This document shows, one piece after another, positions 11,193 through 22,072 of a DNA stretch of 64,000 bases (positions within the stretch are counted from its first letter, which is position 1; each line of letters starts with the position of its first letter). The stretch is from positions 434,001 to 498,000 of the forward strand of contig PPXM03000001.1 in the NCBI GenBank assembly GCA_003707065.3. Reading direction: 5' to 3'. The notes below the pieces were generated by a model, which was not told the DNA's origin, did no database searches, and saw only the letters and a program-made list of their open reading frames with translations. This DNA comes from Trigonopsis variabilis. Taxonomy: Eukaryota; Ascomycota; Trigonopsidomycetes; Trigonopsidales; Trigonopsidaceae. The translations under genes were made by a program, and so were the position numbers.

Positions 11193-12809
11193 TCAGTCAA
11201 TCTTTGCTTGACTAAGACTGATGTTGTGTTCGCGAAGATTATTCGACAGGCGAACTTTAAGATCTCCTTGGTAGGCTTTAGATTTCTTGAGTTTCTTGCG
11301 AGCCACCATGACAGGCACCGAGGACTTGTGAACCAAATAATTCGAGAAAGATCCCAGTAAGATACCTTTAATGGATGATCGCCCCCTAGATCCTAAAACT
11401 ACTAATGTAGGCTCCAGATAATCAATCATATCTGTAATGAGGTATTTTGGAGCTTTGCAATGGATCACTTCGAGGACAACATGAACTTGCAATCGCGTTT
11501 TCTTGAGTAAGTGGACGATCTTTGCCGTTAATTTTTCCATTGCCGTCAACCGTTCTTTTTCCTTTTCCTCCTTCTCTTCATTATCATTATCTTCAATCGC
11601 ATAGACAGCGTATAAAATATTACCATCTCGTAAGAGAGTGCCGATTGTCCACTCGAGGGCATACATTGACTCTGGAGAAAGATCGGAAGCAACCAAGTAT
11701 GACCGTTTGCGAGCTGCCTTAGATGCCTGCTCTGGATAGTCTCCACGAGTAATTGTACGAATCACCCTAGAGCTCTCCATATTGGATTCAATTGTCGACA
11801 CAGTCAAGTTGAGGTTCGCTGCTTTCTTTAGATCGGCAGCTTCTTCGGTATCTGAAGTATAAGGGGTCATATACGATGTATCGGGGTCAAAAGCAGTCTT
11901 AGGATGAATAACGTATTTTCGAGGCGCACTCTCAGGCTGAGGATCTGTGACCACCATGGATTTATAATTATATCTAGATAGAGATTTCCGTTCATCTTCC
12001 ATAGCAGCCATCAAACTTTGAGGTTGATGTTCTGAAGTAACCATACTAGAGTCTAATTCCCCTTCACTCAAGGAATCATTATCGTCGTCATCATCATTGT
12101 CATCAGAAGAACTTGCTATAGCATCATCTTCATCCTCAGGCAATCTTGCATCCGCACTCGGAGACCTCTGAGTTGTGACGACAGTCTGAGCTAAAGTGCC
12201 TCCCGATTTAAGTATGTTGGCATCAGACAGACGCCTATAGGCCGTTCGAAAGTCTGGTTCCTGTTCACCTTGGCTTGAAGATATCGAGTGAGTGCTGCTG
12301 TTTCTGCGAGAAGGAAAGGTTGCATTCGTCGGTGATTTTCGGGAAGGAGACTTGCCTGGAGTTGAATGTCGGCGGCCTGAGGACGGCTCCTTTGGACTTC
12401 GAAACGCACCAAAAAAGCCATTCCCTGAAGGTACATGGAGTCTAGTTGCAGGTGCTCGAGTTGGATTTCTCATCAAATGCTGAATGGCTTGCAAAGTTCC
12501 CTCATTGAATGATGCCTCCCGGCCTGGGGACGAGGCTCGACGGTTGGATGAGGGGATTGTAGACAACGATTTAGATGGCCGTAATTCATATTCATCTTGC
12601 GAAGGTAGAAGCATTGATGTTGAGGCTGACGATCTACTCATTACCGGAGATATAGATCGTGCTTTCTCCAGAGGAGTATCAGTCAACATTGACGTCGTGA
12701 TGATCGGGGGAGGCGGTTTATCATTTTGGGGGCTCGATGGAGAGTTATCTCCATTAAGCAGTTTGAGAATCTCCAGTCTTTCTTCTTCTAGAGCACTTTC
12801 GAGAGACAT
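11193..12809 (-). CDS. Universal stress protein (UspA) domain protein with disordered N-terminus
   Basis: A single exon encodes 538 residues. The first 360 are serine-, proline- and acid-rich, with an (N/D)-rich run near residue 240, and look disordered. The C-terminal ~140 residues are a Usp fold beginning SYLVASDLSPESMYALEW near residue 363. It carries the ATP-binding signature G-x2-G-x9-G-S in GSRGRSSIKGILLGSFS. Filamentous and basidiomycete fungi have such long Usp proteins, but their role is poorly known. An ATP-binding stress or signalling function is inference from the motif. Many SP/TP sites in the tail could be phosphorylated. The stop is 155 bp from the LCP5 stop. Confidence 0.8.
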   Translation of the reverse strand: MSLESALEEERLEILKLLNGDNSPSSPQNDKPPPPIITTSMLTDTPLEKARSISPVMSRSSASTSMLLPSQDEYELRPSKSLSTIPSSNRRASSPGREASFNEGTLQAIQHLMRNPTRAPATRLHVPSGNGFFGAFRSPKEPSSGRRHSTPGKSPSRKSPTNATFPSRRNSSTHSISSSQGEQEPDFRTAYRRLSDANILKSGGTLAQTVVTTQRSPSADARLPEDEDDAIASSSDDNDDDDDNDSLSEGELDSSMVTSEHQPQSLMAAMEDERKSLSRYNYKSMVVTDPQPESAPRKYVIHPKTAFDPDTSYMTPYTSDTEEAADLKKAANLNLTVSTIESNMESSRVIRTITRGDYPEQASKAARKRSYLVASDLSPESMYALEWTIGTLLRDGNILYAVYAIEDNDNEEKEEKEKERLTAMEKLTAKIVHLLKKTRLQVHVVLEVIHCKAPKYLITDMIDYLEPTLVVLGSRGRSSIKGILLGSFSNYLVHKSSVPVMVARKKLKKSKAYQGDLKVRLSNNLREHNISLSQAKID

Positions 12810-13464
12810 TGAAGATCAAACAATACGTTGCACTAGTGGCTGAGTATAGTAATGAAGTATCAACTAAACGCAGGTCTCTCTGTAGTTAGACCAAATCTAG
12901 TTGGATGACAAGATGCAAGGAAGAAACAAGACAAGGGAGAATAAGCATAATTAGCTCAATATCGAGCAAGGAAGAATACAAGATCAAGATATACATATAT
13001 ACAAGTGGTTTCTCATTTATTTCATTTGGAGTACTTGCAGATCACGGATACTGCTGGAATTTACTCGTAGCTGTTACTGCTACACTTTGTTTCCCGATAC
13101 TGGCTATATATAATAATCTGGGGTAGACTTGGCTGGAGACGGCAACTATCAAGCTCTGTTCTTTTAATAACACGCCTATTAGGAAGAAATTACTAAGTTG
13201 GGAACAGAAAACATTTGTGAACGAATTCTATCAGGGTCGGGGATCGAGAGTATCTGTCCTTGTCCGCTTGAGAGTGAGATCCGATACATCAAATTGGAAC
13301 AATAATCTGCCAGAGACTCAAGGAGACACAATCAGTCGAATTAATCAACGGAATATAGTCGATTGGTAATTAACAGTGCCTGTTATTCGATTACCAAAGG
13401 GACCGCAGAGGTGCAATAACTTGGAACGTACTATACTGTCTGAGTGATTGCGCTTTATTTCATC
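12810..13464. other. Intergenic, divergent promoter region
   Basis: This lies between two divergent start codons (Usp gene minus, SET gene plus). A 73-codon frame at 12905 has no splice or family support. Nothing else is seen. Confidence 0.5.
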
Positions 13465-15043
13465 ATGGACGCGATAGCAAAATTGGTGCTTTGGGAGAAA
13501 TTCCATGGGATCGAGATTAACGGATGCGAACTCGGGCCATCATATGATGGTCTGGGACTTTTCAAGACCAAGGATGAGGATGACGAAATACAAGGCAAAT
13601 GCCTAATCAGTGTACCGCATGACCTAATTATTACTCAGGGTTCAATAGCAAAATTATCTTTAAGTGACTCGAATCTTCGAAAAGTTTTGACTATGTCTGG
13701 TGATACAGAAGATGAAGAGAGTCCGTCGTCTGGGCTCACAGAAAGAGACGCCATTCTAAGATTCTTAACATATCAAATTTGGAAGCTTAAAAACAGTAAA
13801 GCAGATGTGTTTGGACCTTGGATTGAGTCGTTGCCAGATCGGGTGCCTACTCCGTCAGGATGGGATGCATATCAACTGATGTATCTACAAGGTACAAGTA
13901 TCTATAGAGCTGTTCAGGCGAAATGGAATCGATTGAGGAGAGAGTATGATGAGTTCGTTGATAATGGGGGTTTAGATATCCTTGGGGATCCTAATAAGGA
14001 TCGCGATAACGACACGGAAGCGATAGTGAAGAGTATCCAGTTTGAAGACTGGCGTCTTGCAGATCAGTGGATTAGTTCTCGGTCACTGGAATTGCCTAAT
14101 GGGGATCTCTGCCTCATCCCAGTGATTGATTTCGTTAATCATAGTGAGACTCCTAGCGCGCGGTTTGACTTGAGCGAGGGAGCCAAAGACGCGGTGTTGT
14201 TACAGGAGGACGATAACATTAGGAATGACGAAGAAATAACAATAAGTTATGGCCAAGATAAGGGAGCAGGAGAATTACTGTTTAATTACGGATTTCTACC
14301 ATCTTCTCCCGTTACCAAAAGGATTTCGCTGATCTATCAACCGTCTACGGTTGATGACGTTTTGGCGGCTCGACTGAACCTATACGGCAAATTACCCGTG
14401 ATTGATATTTTTCGAGATAGGGAAACATCCAATGTTATTTGCGATGATACACCTCTTTGGTAAGTGATTATAATTTGAAAGCAGTTGGGGCAATGGTGAA
14501 TAAAAGCGTGATCATGATCGGGTGCAAAAGGAAGGAGGGGCCAATTCCGCCTTCCTCGTTTTACAACCTGGAAATCTTCTGTCTTGACGATAGACGAGCC
14601 AAGCTAACAATAGGCTATTATTGGCTGATAAGGACGATGGATTTGAACTAGTCATTGTAGATCTAATCGACGGATCGAGTGATATCCAGCTTTTACTCAA
14701 TGGTTCACTTGAACGCCTAGATGAATACGATGGAGATAGTTTGGCAAAACATATCAAAGATGAACTGGGTGAAAAACAAAGTCTAAAGGATAAAGTCCAT
14801 CAAGCAGTCTCAGACTTGGTCAATCGACAGATAGATGAGATGCATGAAGCTTCCGAGAATCTCTCTGGCTTGCAAGGAAAAGGAGTTCAAGAAAAAAGGA
14901 ATGAGTCGAAAGACCTAGGATCGACTCAATCACCTAGTGAGATAATCCAAAGGACAGAATCAGCCGACAACCAATCAGCAGAGAAGATTGGAATGCGGCT
15001 ACGAGCAATGGAGTACAATCTGCTCGCTGAGTTTTGTCACTAG
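13465..15043 (+). CDS. SET-domain lysine methyltransferase of the SETD3/SETD4/Rkm type
   Basis: Exons 13465-14459 and 14614-15043 join in phase through TGG to give ...DDTPLWLLLADKDDGFE, 474 residues in all. The split SET domain is clear. It has an N-terminal strand (EINGCELGPSYDGLGLF), a long helical insert and the cofactor-site FVNHSETPSARFD. The EITISYGQDKGAGELLFNYGF motif supplies the catalytic tyrosine. The C-terminal part matches the substrate-binding helical domain of the Rubisco-LSMT-like group. Targets are usually ribosomal proteins or elongation factors in fungi, but the substrate here cannot be read from sequence. The start is the ATG at 13465; the frame upstream of it offers only GTG. 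The 154-nt intron is long for this window and could hide an alternative exon. Confidence 0.85.
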
Positions 15044-15369
15044 TCGTGCTTTTGTACTGGAATCTTCCTAAAGCGGTATCAAGTGACTCTTGGTCGTAAG
15101 CCAATTAGTGCGCAGCAATAGCCATCGTCTACCCCACAGTTACAAACGTGTAATAATGGCCTTCCCCACAAAAAGAGCGTCCTTCCGGTTCGCTTAACCT
15201 TCCGGGATCATCCTGCACACCCCAACATTTCCTTCCTTCTTGACTCGTTAATAAAAATCCGACTCTTTCCGGGAAGCTTCTAAACGTCTGCAATCTTTTA
15301 ATTTTACGAAGAAACAAATAAAGTTGACATTGAACTATTGATAGTTCAGAAGAATTTTTTTATTCCGAC
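15044..15369. other. Intergenic, promoter of the zinc-cluster regulator
   Basis: These 326 bases hold a pyrimidine-rich stretch near 15200-15300 and no gene that I can support. Confidence 0.4.
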
Positions 15370-18178
15370 ATGCCCGACGGCGCGACTGCTTGGTAGGTTC
15401 ACCTTGTAGGTCCTTTTCTTACAATATTCAGGAAAATGATTCGGCCACCTGGTGCTTCGTCAGAACGAGTAGCACAAGCCTGTGATCGATGTCGAAGCAA
15501 AAAGGTAATCTACAAGCGCTCAAGAAGAAATGACTAATTGCTAGATAAAATGTGATGGAATGAAACCTCAAGTAAGTTTATAATGATGATTTATTGCATT
15601 CAGAACGTCGCTTTTTAAACTCGGATCTCCTGTGCGTTGCGTGTTAATTGCAAGGCGGAGAAAGGGGGTATGGCGAAGTGTGGCCACCTCTCTTGACTCG
15701 GTTCACGGCACAGCAATTTCTCTCTATATATTTTCTCGCATATATCATAAGCTGGAAACGTTACTAATACCTTAGTGTTCTCAATGCAAACATGTTGGAT
15801 TTGAATGCCGAACATCCGATAAGCTTTCGAGAAAATCTTTCCCTAGGGGATATACCGAATCTTTGGAAAGCCGTGTGCGAGAATTGGAAGATTTAACTCG
15901 GAAACTGAATAGAGATCTCGATCTGAAGGATGAGCAACTTGAAATGCTGACCAAAGTGGGGAGCATGTCTTCAAATAGGCGAATGTCCCGGAGTCCGGAA
16001 AGATCACCTGCGGCTGAACCCGAAAGCTACGAGGAGAGATTTGTTGTGCGAGATTTGGAAGACTTGTATGACGGAGTCTTTGAAGGTGCCTCGAATGGAA
16101 GATATTTTCTCAGTCTCTTTGCTGAAAAGGTTACCAAGAAGTTCCCTGAGTTAGAATCTCGTGCTCAAAGTCTTCGCGGCTCCTTGATTGACCCTCCCGT
16201 TCCTGCGAAAGTTAATGACGATATTTTGGTTCCAAGAGGGACAGTGGATTCTTGTATGTCGAAATATTTTGCTCACTGGCATACTGTTCTTCCCGTTGTC
16301 CATCGTCCTACCTTCCTAAAGAGCCTCGATGCTCTTTATAACGGGAAGCTATCTGAGACAGAGAGCCGAGAAGCCAGATGCGAACTGTATCTCATTCTCA
16401 GCATAGTTGCATCCTCTGAATATCAACGAAGGGAATTTGAACCTAGGTGGCGCGGCTTACTTGATCTCAACACTGTCGGAACTAGTATGGATTCTTTGAG
16501 AAGATTATTGCTGGCAACAATTTACTGTGCGGAGCGTGGCATTGTAAGTGACTTCCACCGCTTCTCAGGTGCTGCGTCGGCAATGGCTTTAAGGTTAGGA
16601 ATGCAAAAATGCCAAAAACAATTTCCACATCTGTCAGAAATGGAAAAAGAGCTTCGTAGACGGCTGTTCTGGGCTGCCTATGTTCTTGACACTTTTGCAG
16701 CGGCTGCCACTGGGATGCCGACTATGATGAATGAGGCGATCATTGAATGCAAATACCCCTCTGACTTGGACGACGAATGTATTGGTGCCAATGGTCTTGC
16801 AAGTGCTCCAATTGGAGCAGTGACTCAAAACTCTGCGTTCGTCGCATTGGTTAAAGGATCGCGCGTCCTTCACGCTTGCTTAGCGAATGTCTACAATAAT
16901 ACTCGGAGAAATCATACCTTTTCTACTATCCAGGAACTTGAAGATCAACTTGAAACATGGTGGCGCGAGCTGCCCACTCATTTGAGATTTGACTTCGTCA
17001 ACGGCGCTCCTCGAGGATCTATCACGAATCTCCACTCTTGCGCACCCGCATTATTGGGTTTTTACCATTATGCTAGAGTTCTGATTCATAGACCGGCCAT
17101 CGCCACTGAGGCTTCAAGAACTGCTGGATCCAGTTCATTATCTGCTCTTGTTGATAGTTCTCGTCAGCTTGTCCATCTCTCAACTTTTATTCGATCTCGT
17201 GGAGGAACATGGAGTATACCTCTCTGCGAGGCACATGTGCTGGTAATGGCTGCGATTGCCATTCTTTATAGTGCCATTGATTATCCCAAGACTGGTATGC
17301 TTTACAAGGATACTCAAAAGATCATGGGTAAGGGGCTGGACTCCATCTTTGGGCAGACAAATCTATCGGAGGTCTTTTATCGTAATTTTGAAGCCTTGTA
17401 TGACTCTATTCTTGGTACCACTGATGCCACCGCCGCTTCGAAAGCGCGGTCGCGGGAATCTGCTGTTTCCCAATCGAAAAGTAGGGCGAAGCCTTCTATT
17501 AGTGCTCCCCAAGTCAAGCGGGAAAGTGATTTGCCTTCTTTGGCGTCGGGAAGCAGCATTTCCGATTCTTCCTCCTCTTGCTGTGATATGCCTCAAAGGT
17601 CACCTTTGGTGACGAGAGGTAGCTACCAAGCAATTACATTGCCATACTCAAATATCAAGAGTGGACTTCCGTCTCCAGCAGAAGAGCACGAGCAGGACAA
17701 AATCAACTGGACGAGGGATTACACGTTCCCGGAGTTAACCAATAGCAGAGCATATGGTCTTTCTAGTCTAAGTCCGCGAGCTCGATCGTATAGCGATCGA
17801 GAGTTGGAATCGTTGTTCAATAATCTTGTCCCTGGAGCTCCGGATGGAGTAGGAGAGTTCACTGTACTTCAGCAGCAGCAAGATCGACCTCTGAAGAGAG
17901 TGAGAACTGGGGGACCGAATGGTCCTACTTGGGTACCTGAGCCGACGCGCAATATCGAACATAAGGATTTGAATGAGCTGCATGCAGGACCTAGCCCAGG
18001 TGATCATTGGGAAGGAATATTGACTACTCCTAGTTCGCAAGGGGAAATAAAAAATGAGGAAGGAAATGAAGGTACTGGTTGGAGTATTTGGGATGCAATG
18101 TTTTTTGAACCGGGGGGAATAGCCGAGGATGCAAACCTTCTCGGACACGAGTGTGATCAATTGCTTATGCGGAATTGA
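15370..18178 (+). CDS. Zn2Cys6 transcription factor of the Cat8/FacB type
   Basis: Exons 15370-15392, 15432-15504, 15545-15571 and 15776-18178 join in phase to 841 residues. The zinc cluster spans exons 2-4: CDRCRSKKIKC with GMKPQCSQCKHVGFEC, six cysteines in C-x2-C-x6-C spacing. It is followed by TSDKLSRKSFPRGYTESLE, the linker typical of Cat8, FacB and Sip4. A short coiled coil for dimerisation follows. The fungal-specific transcription-factor middle domain starts near residue 170, with YFAHWHTVLPVVHRPTF. The tail is rich in serine and acidic residues. Cat8/FacB proteins bind CSRE-like elements and switch on gluconeogenic and acetate genes when glucose is absent. The DNA-binding domain supports that target class; regulation here is inference. 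Three introns interrupt the first 45 codons. Confidence 0.85.
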
Positions 18179-18423
18179 AATATCAGAAAAAGATTGATGT
18201 GTGCTATGCACCAAGAATTTATGTGTTTGAGTGGATTGTCTGTAGCAACTAGATTACATTAGTAGGACAAGTTTCGCTGCTATGGTACCAATATACTGAT
18301 TCTACTCACGTAGCAACAGCCCGAGTCTGGAGAGTATGGGATGGACTGATGGGATGTAGCACGTTACTGAATTTTCATCCTGGGTTACCAAGAGAAAACC
18401 ATTCTGTGAAGTTAAGCTCAATA

Positions 18424-19359
18424 ATGCCCTTAATAGTTATCACTGGATATCCTTGCAGTGGGAAGAGTACTCGCGTGCAAGAAATCAGTAAATATTTCGA
18501 AGATCGGATCCAAGGCGGAGGCATGACAGGTTTCAAAGTACATGTTATCAGCGATGAGAGTCTCGGAATCAGCCATGATGATTATAGAGGTGGGTAACTA
18601 ACAAGATAAGAAAAAGAGATATTAACTATAGAATCGAGGAGTGAGAAAATGGCTCGAGGAGAGCAAATTAGTGCAGTCAAGAAGTTGCTGACCAAGAGTG
18701 ACATTGTTATACTTGACGGACTGAATTATATTAAAGGATTTCGGTATCAGCTGCATTGTGAAGCTAAAGCAGTGGAAACGAATTGCTGTGTCGTAAGTTT
18801 CTGTGGGTGCGTCTACGGCTAATCGCTGAAGCTTCATATTGGATGTCCAGCGGACTTAGCAAAGCAGTGGAATTCTCAGTCTTCTGAGCATTCAAGATGG
18901 CCCGATGATTTATTAGATCAATTAATCTTTCGATATGAAGAGCCTAATCCTCAATCTCGATGGGATTCACCTCTTTTTACTATTATTCACGATGATAAGA
19001 TCATTCCTTTGGAGGAGATGTGGACTTCCGTTGTCACTAATAAGCCTCCCGTTGCAAACCAAGCTACACTGATCAAGCCTGCAACGGCTCCAAATTATTT
19101 ATTCGAGCTAGAAAGCCAGACTCAGGCTATCATATCAGATGTCTTGGCTCTTCAGAAACTCAATCCTGGTGGATCAATAAAGATATCCGATAAGACGGGC
19201 CGCAAGTTCACTGTTGATCTTCCGGTGAGCCCTCTATTAGTCGGCCAGGCTCAGAGGATCAGACGGAATTTCATTGGACTTAACAAAGTCCGAACTATTG
19301 ATCCCAATCGACTAACTGAATTATTCGTGGAATTCCTTAATAATAACATGACAATATAG
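18424..19359 (+). CDS. KTI12: Kti12, Elongator-associated P-loop protein
   Basis: Exons 18424-18589, 18632-18792 and 18832-19359 give 284 residues. The N-terminus carries the P-loop GYPCSGKST at residues 8-16, directly after MPLIVI as in the family. DDYRESRSEKMARG crosses the first splice junction and VILDGLNYIKGFRYQLHC lies in exon 2; both are family hallmarks. The C-terminal helix set (VGQAQRIRRNFIGLN) is also present. Kti12 is a tRNA-binding ATPase that regulates Elongator-dependent wobble-uridine modification in the cytoplasm. Identification is firm, since the spliced protein is conserved end to end. The neighbours are unrelated. Confidence 0.9.
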
Positions 19360-19384
19360 CGCAATAAATCTAGGTGAGTACACC

Positions 19385-20233
19385 TTACATAATGGTACAG
19401 CATTGGGAAGAGGAGAAAAATTTGGATAGCTTGCCCATAACAAAATTCTCCATAATCTTTTCCGGCCCTTGTCCTTGTCCTGAAGGCTCATATTGACCAG
19501 GTTGGATATATGGTCCCGATTGGGCGTATGGCCCTGATGGTCCTTGATAAAGCGCAGAGTGTGTTGGAAACGTTTCTGAGGGGCCATATCCACCTGGTTG
19601 CGTGAAGTCAATAATGATTACTCCAGCATTATGGGGATCCTCTGAATATCTGAACCCTCGTTGCAGGCACAACTTTTCTACTGCAGGTTTTAGTTTGGCC
19701 ATACCGTCAGTGGAATGATTGCCCTTCCCAACGATAGCGTGCAAATTTGTCTCGCTGTTGGCCAAAGCTGCCTCAAACCGTCGGTTGAGAAATTCCTCGG
19801 CCTCTTTAACGTATAACCCGTGCAAGTCGATTTCGTTCATGGAAGAATCCGTATTGTTTGCTCGAAATACAAATTCTGCAGCTTGTTGGTTATATTCGTC
19901 CATCTTCCTGTCATGTTCTTTTGCCTTATCCGATAGTCTCTTAGCCTCTGCTCCCTGACCCGCATGATAAGCCTCTTGAGATTCCTTGCTGTATCGGGTT
20001 TTCGTTTTATATTCTTGCTGGGCCAAGTTCCTTAGCCTCTGGTACTATTTGTTATTTTGCTGGCGCGACGCTGGCGTACCTCTTTATCATCCGCATGGTT
20101 ATAATCAAACGGGGTGATATCTAGGCTCTCAATTGCCCGATCTGAATCTCAGACCGGGTCAAGAAGAAGTCAGCAAGAAAGAGCTCGTTTACTTACGTTG
20201 ATTACCGAGTCTTTTGGCCGTGCCAACTTCCAT
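19385..20233 (-). CDS. DUF1771 plus Smr domain protein, probable RNA endonuclease
   Basis: Exons 20233-20197, 20141-20080 and 20044-19385 join in phase to 252 residues. DUF1771 lies near residues 30-95 (YQRLRNLAQQEY to RLSDKAKEHDRKMD). The Smr domain follows at about 100-180, with the IDLHGLYVKEAEEFL motif and the HAIVGKGNHS loop that forms the nuclease or RNA-binding site. The C-terminal 55 residues are rich in glycine, proline and tyrosine. They end in CCTIM, which resembles a CaaX-like or dual-cysteine lipidation motif. Smr proteins of this type cleave mRNA in no-go decay (Cue2/N4BP2 relatives) or bind membranes. The exact substrate is unknown. The stop is 25 bp from the KTI12 stop, so the two are convergent. 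Confidence 0.85.
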
Positions 20234-20533
20234 TGAATCGAGTCGTCGAGAGGTGGAGGTGGACGCGTTACCCTCCCATTGCTACGCCTCGCGAGAAGCT
20301 CAGTCGCTGAGTGCGCTCGTGCGAGCTGTTAAAGCTAGTCTAATAACAGAGCTACTATGATCACTGATTCACAATAATTAAGAAAAAATCATGCAATTAT
20401 CTTGTTGTCATGCATTAGCAAATGCCTGCAGAAGAAACGATACCGAAAAATGCATTGACGAGGCCCATGGTCCTGTGTGAAGTGATAAGGTGATGGACTC
20501 AGTAGATAGGAAAAGAGAGAACATATCGTACAT
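20234..20533. other. Intergenic
   Basis: 300 bases between the Smr-gene start and the USE1 stop. Nothing recognisable. Confidence 0.4.
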
Positions 20534-21409
20534 TTAGAAGATTCTGGGGAATTTCGAAGCTATAATTGCCATGAAGACAGCTAGGATAATGAATGCAAAA
20601 GCCATTATATAGAATTTCCATGTGATCGCGGTAGAGGACGAGTATTTGGACATTTTGGACCCCGCGGATTCCATATTAGAGGAAGATTTATTCAAGGCCA
20701 CTCCAGCGGAGTTCACAATTTCTTGGTCTTGGTGAAGTTTATCACTAAAGGCAAGAGAAGACGACTTAAGTTCCTGCGACATTTGAACGAGATCGTTTGT
20801 GATGTCCTCTTGAGCTTGCCGTTCCAAAGTGAGGACTTTTTCGGGAGATGGTTGACTAGAAGAAGTAGATCTATCGAAGAGACGATTCCGTAGCTCGGAA
20901 GCCGAGTCGGGCAATCCAGGGGTGGGACCAGTATTAGTAGAAGCTTGGGATGAGGCCTGGGACACAAGAGTTTCAAGATCCCGATAACGAGTCATAGAGT
21001 TCGCATGAAGTTGTTGATTTAAACCCATAATGAGAGACCGAAGGCTGCTCAGCCGCTGTTCATACTTAGTTTTTGAAGGGTCTTGAGCTGATTCTATAGC
21101 TCGCTGAACGTGAATAAACCGCTCCAAAATGACATCCATGTTGGCATTGAGTTTTCGCTGTTGAATTATTCCTAGCCAGAGACTTTCCGGAGATAATTTT
21201 GATATACCTACAGCTGAATCATATTGGCAATTAACCAACGTTTGTAAATCATCCAACTTCGTTTGGATTTCTGCCATAGCGCCTTCAACCTTACGCGGGC
21301 TGAGCGTTGATGGGCACTCAATTGACTTACATTTGCGTAGCGCTGAGCCAGCGTGACAAAAGCACTCGCATTCTCGGCATGTGGGCTCTTCTTGTAAACT
21401 CAACTTCAT
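20534..21409 (-). CDS. USE1: Use1-like Qc SNARE of the ER
   Basis: A single exon encodes 291 residues ending in a tail anchor (FYIMAFAFIILAVFMAIIA) plus SKFPRIF, so the protein is type IV with the N-terminus in the cytosol. The SNARE-like heptads lie at about residues 190-265 (ERQAQEDITNDLVQMSQELK onward), after ELRNRLFD, as in Use1. Use1 works with Sec20, Ufe1 and Sec22 in Golgi-to-ER retrograde fusion. The first 40 residues are unusual: seven cysteines in a short space (CRECECFC...C...C...C) that could bind metal. The second Met at residue 45 (MAEIQTKLDD) is an alternative start that would remove them. Sec20 is the main competing identity, but the C-terminal pattern fits Use1 better. Confidence 0.7.
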   Translation of the reverse strand: MKLSLQEEPTCRECECFCHAGSALRKCKSIECPSTLSPRKVEGAMAEIQTKLDDLQTLVNCQYDSAVGISKLSPESLWLGIIQQRKLNANMDVILERFIHVQRAIESAQDPSKTKYEQRLSSLRSLIMGLNQQLHANSMTRYRDLETLVSQASSQASTNTGPTPGLPDSASELRNRLFDRSTSSSQPSPEKVLTLERQAQEDITNDLVQMSQELKSSSLAFSDKLHQDQEIVNSAGVALNKSSSNMESAGSKMSKYSSSTAITWKFYIMAFAFIILAVFMAIIASKFPRIF

Positions 21410-22072
21410 CTAATGCAATGAAAAACGAAGAAAAAGAATGGAAGACAATTTCTGTGGATTATTTGGTAGTCCACCTTTAGGTTTAGGGTGAAAGCTTCCC
21501 GCTGCGAGCAAGGCCATGTATAGAGACAGGGGGTTTTTGAGTAAACCACATACGTAGGAAGGTACTTCGGTTAATGGAAATCGCAAATTTACAGAAGAAT
21601 TTCTTTAAGCTCTCTTAAGGATCCGACTGTTGATGTCGAGGGGACCGCCTTCAATGTGCGCGTTTCAATACCATGGACGGTGCCCAAACTCTTGATCAAG
21701 AGATCGCAGTGGAGTCTTGGCTTGACAGAAGACAGCCACATAAGCCTAGTGAAAGATCTGTAGTAAAAGAGTATGATTATAGCGTGAGACAAGTCAAGCT
21801 TGAATCTAACCATGCGACATGATTTGCGGTTACATTTAATTAAGCGAAATAATTAGTAAGTACCCAGCCTTTTATGTGTTTAGGATCTTCCAGGATAAAT
21901 CGAAAATACGGTAAATCCGTGTCAGTGCATGGTCATGTGACTGAAAATAAAGTTAAGCCAATAAGTAATCTTATCAGATGTTACAGCATCACATATTTTT
22001 TAGCTATATATCCGCTAAACCCAGAATCACAGGATACTTATTGAGTGATCTAAATACAAGGGCTTTTTTCAG
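21410..22072. other. Intergenic
   Basis: 663 bases of divergent promoter sequence. Open frames of 49-75 codons near 21589-21813 exist on both strands but overlap each other and lack splice or family support. A TTTTTTCAG directly before the next ATG at 22073 may be the acceptor of a 5'UTR intron. Confidence 0.4.

Noticed and set aside
21589-21813. Overlapping small frames on both strands upstream of USE1 and the oxidoreductase
   Set aside because: No ATG with a plausible splice that gives a single consistent protein.
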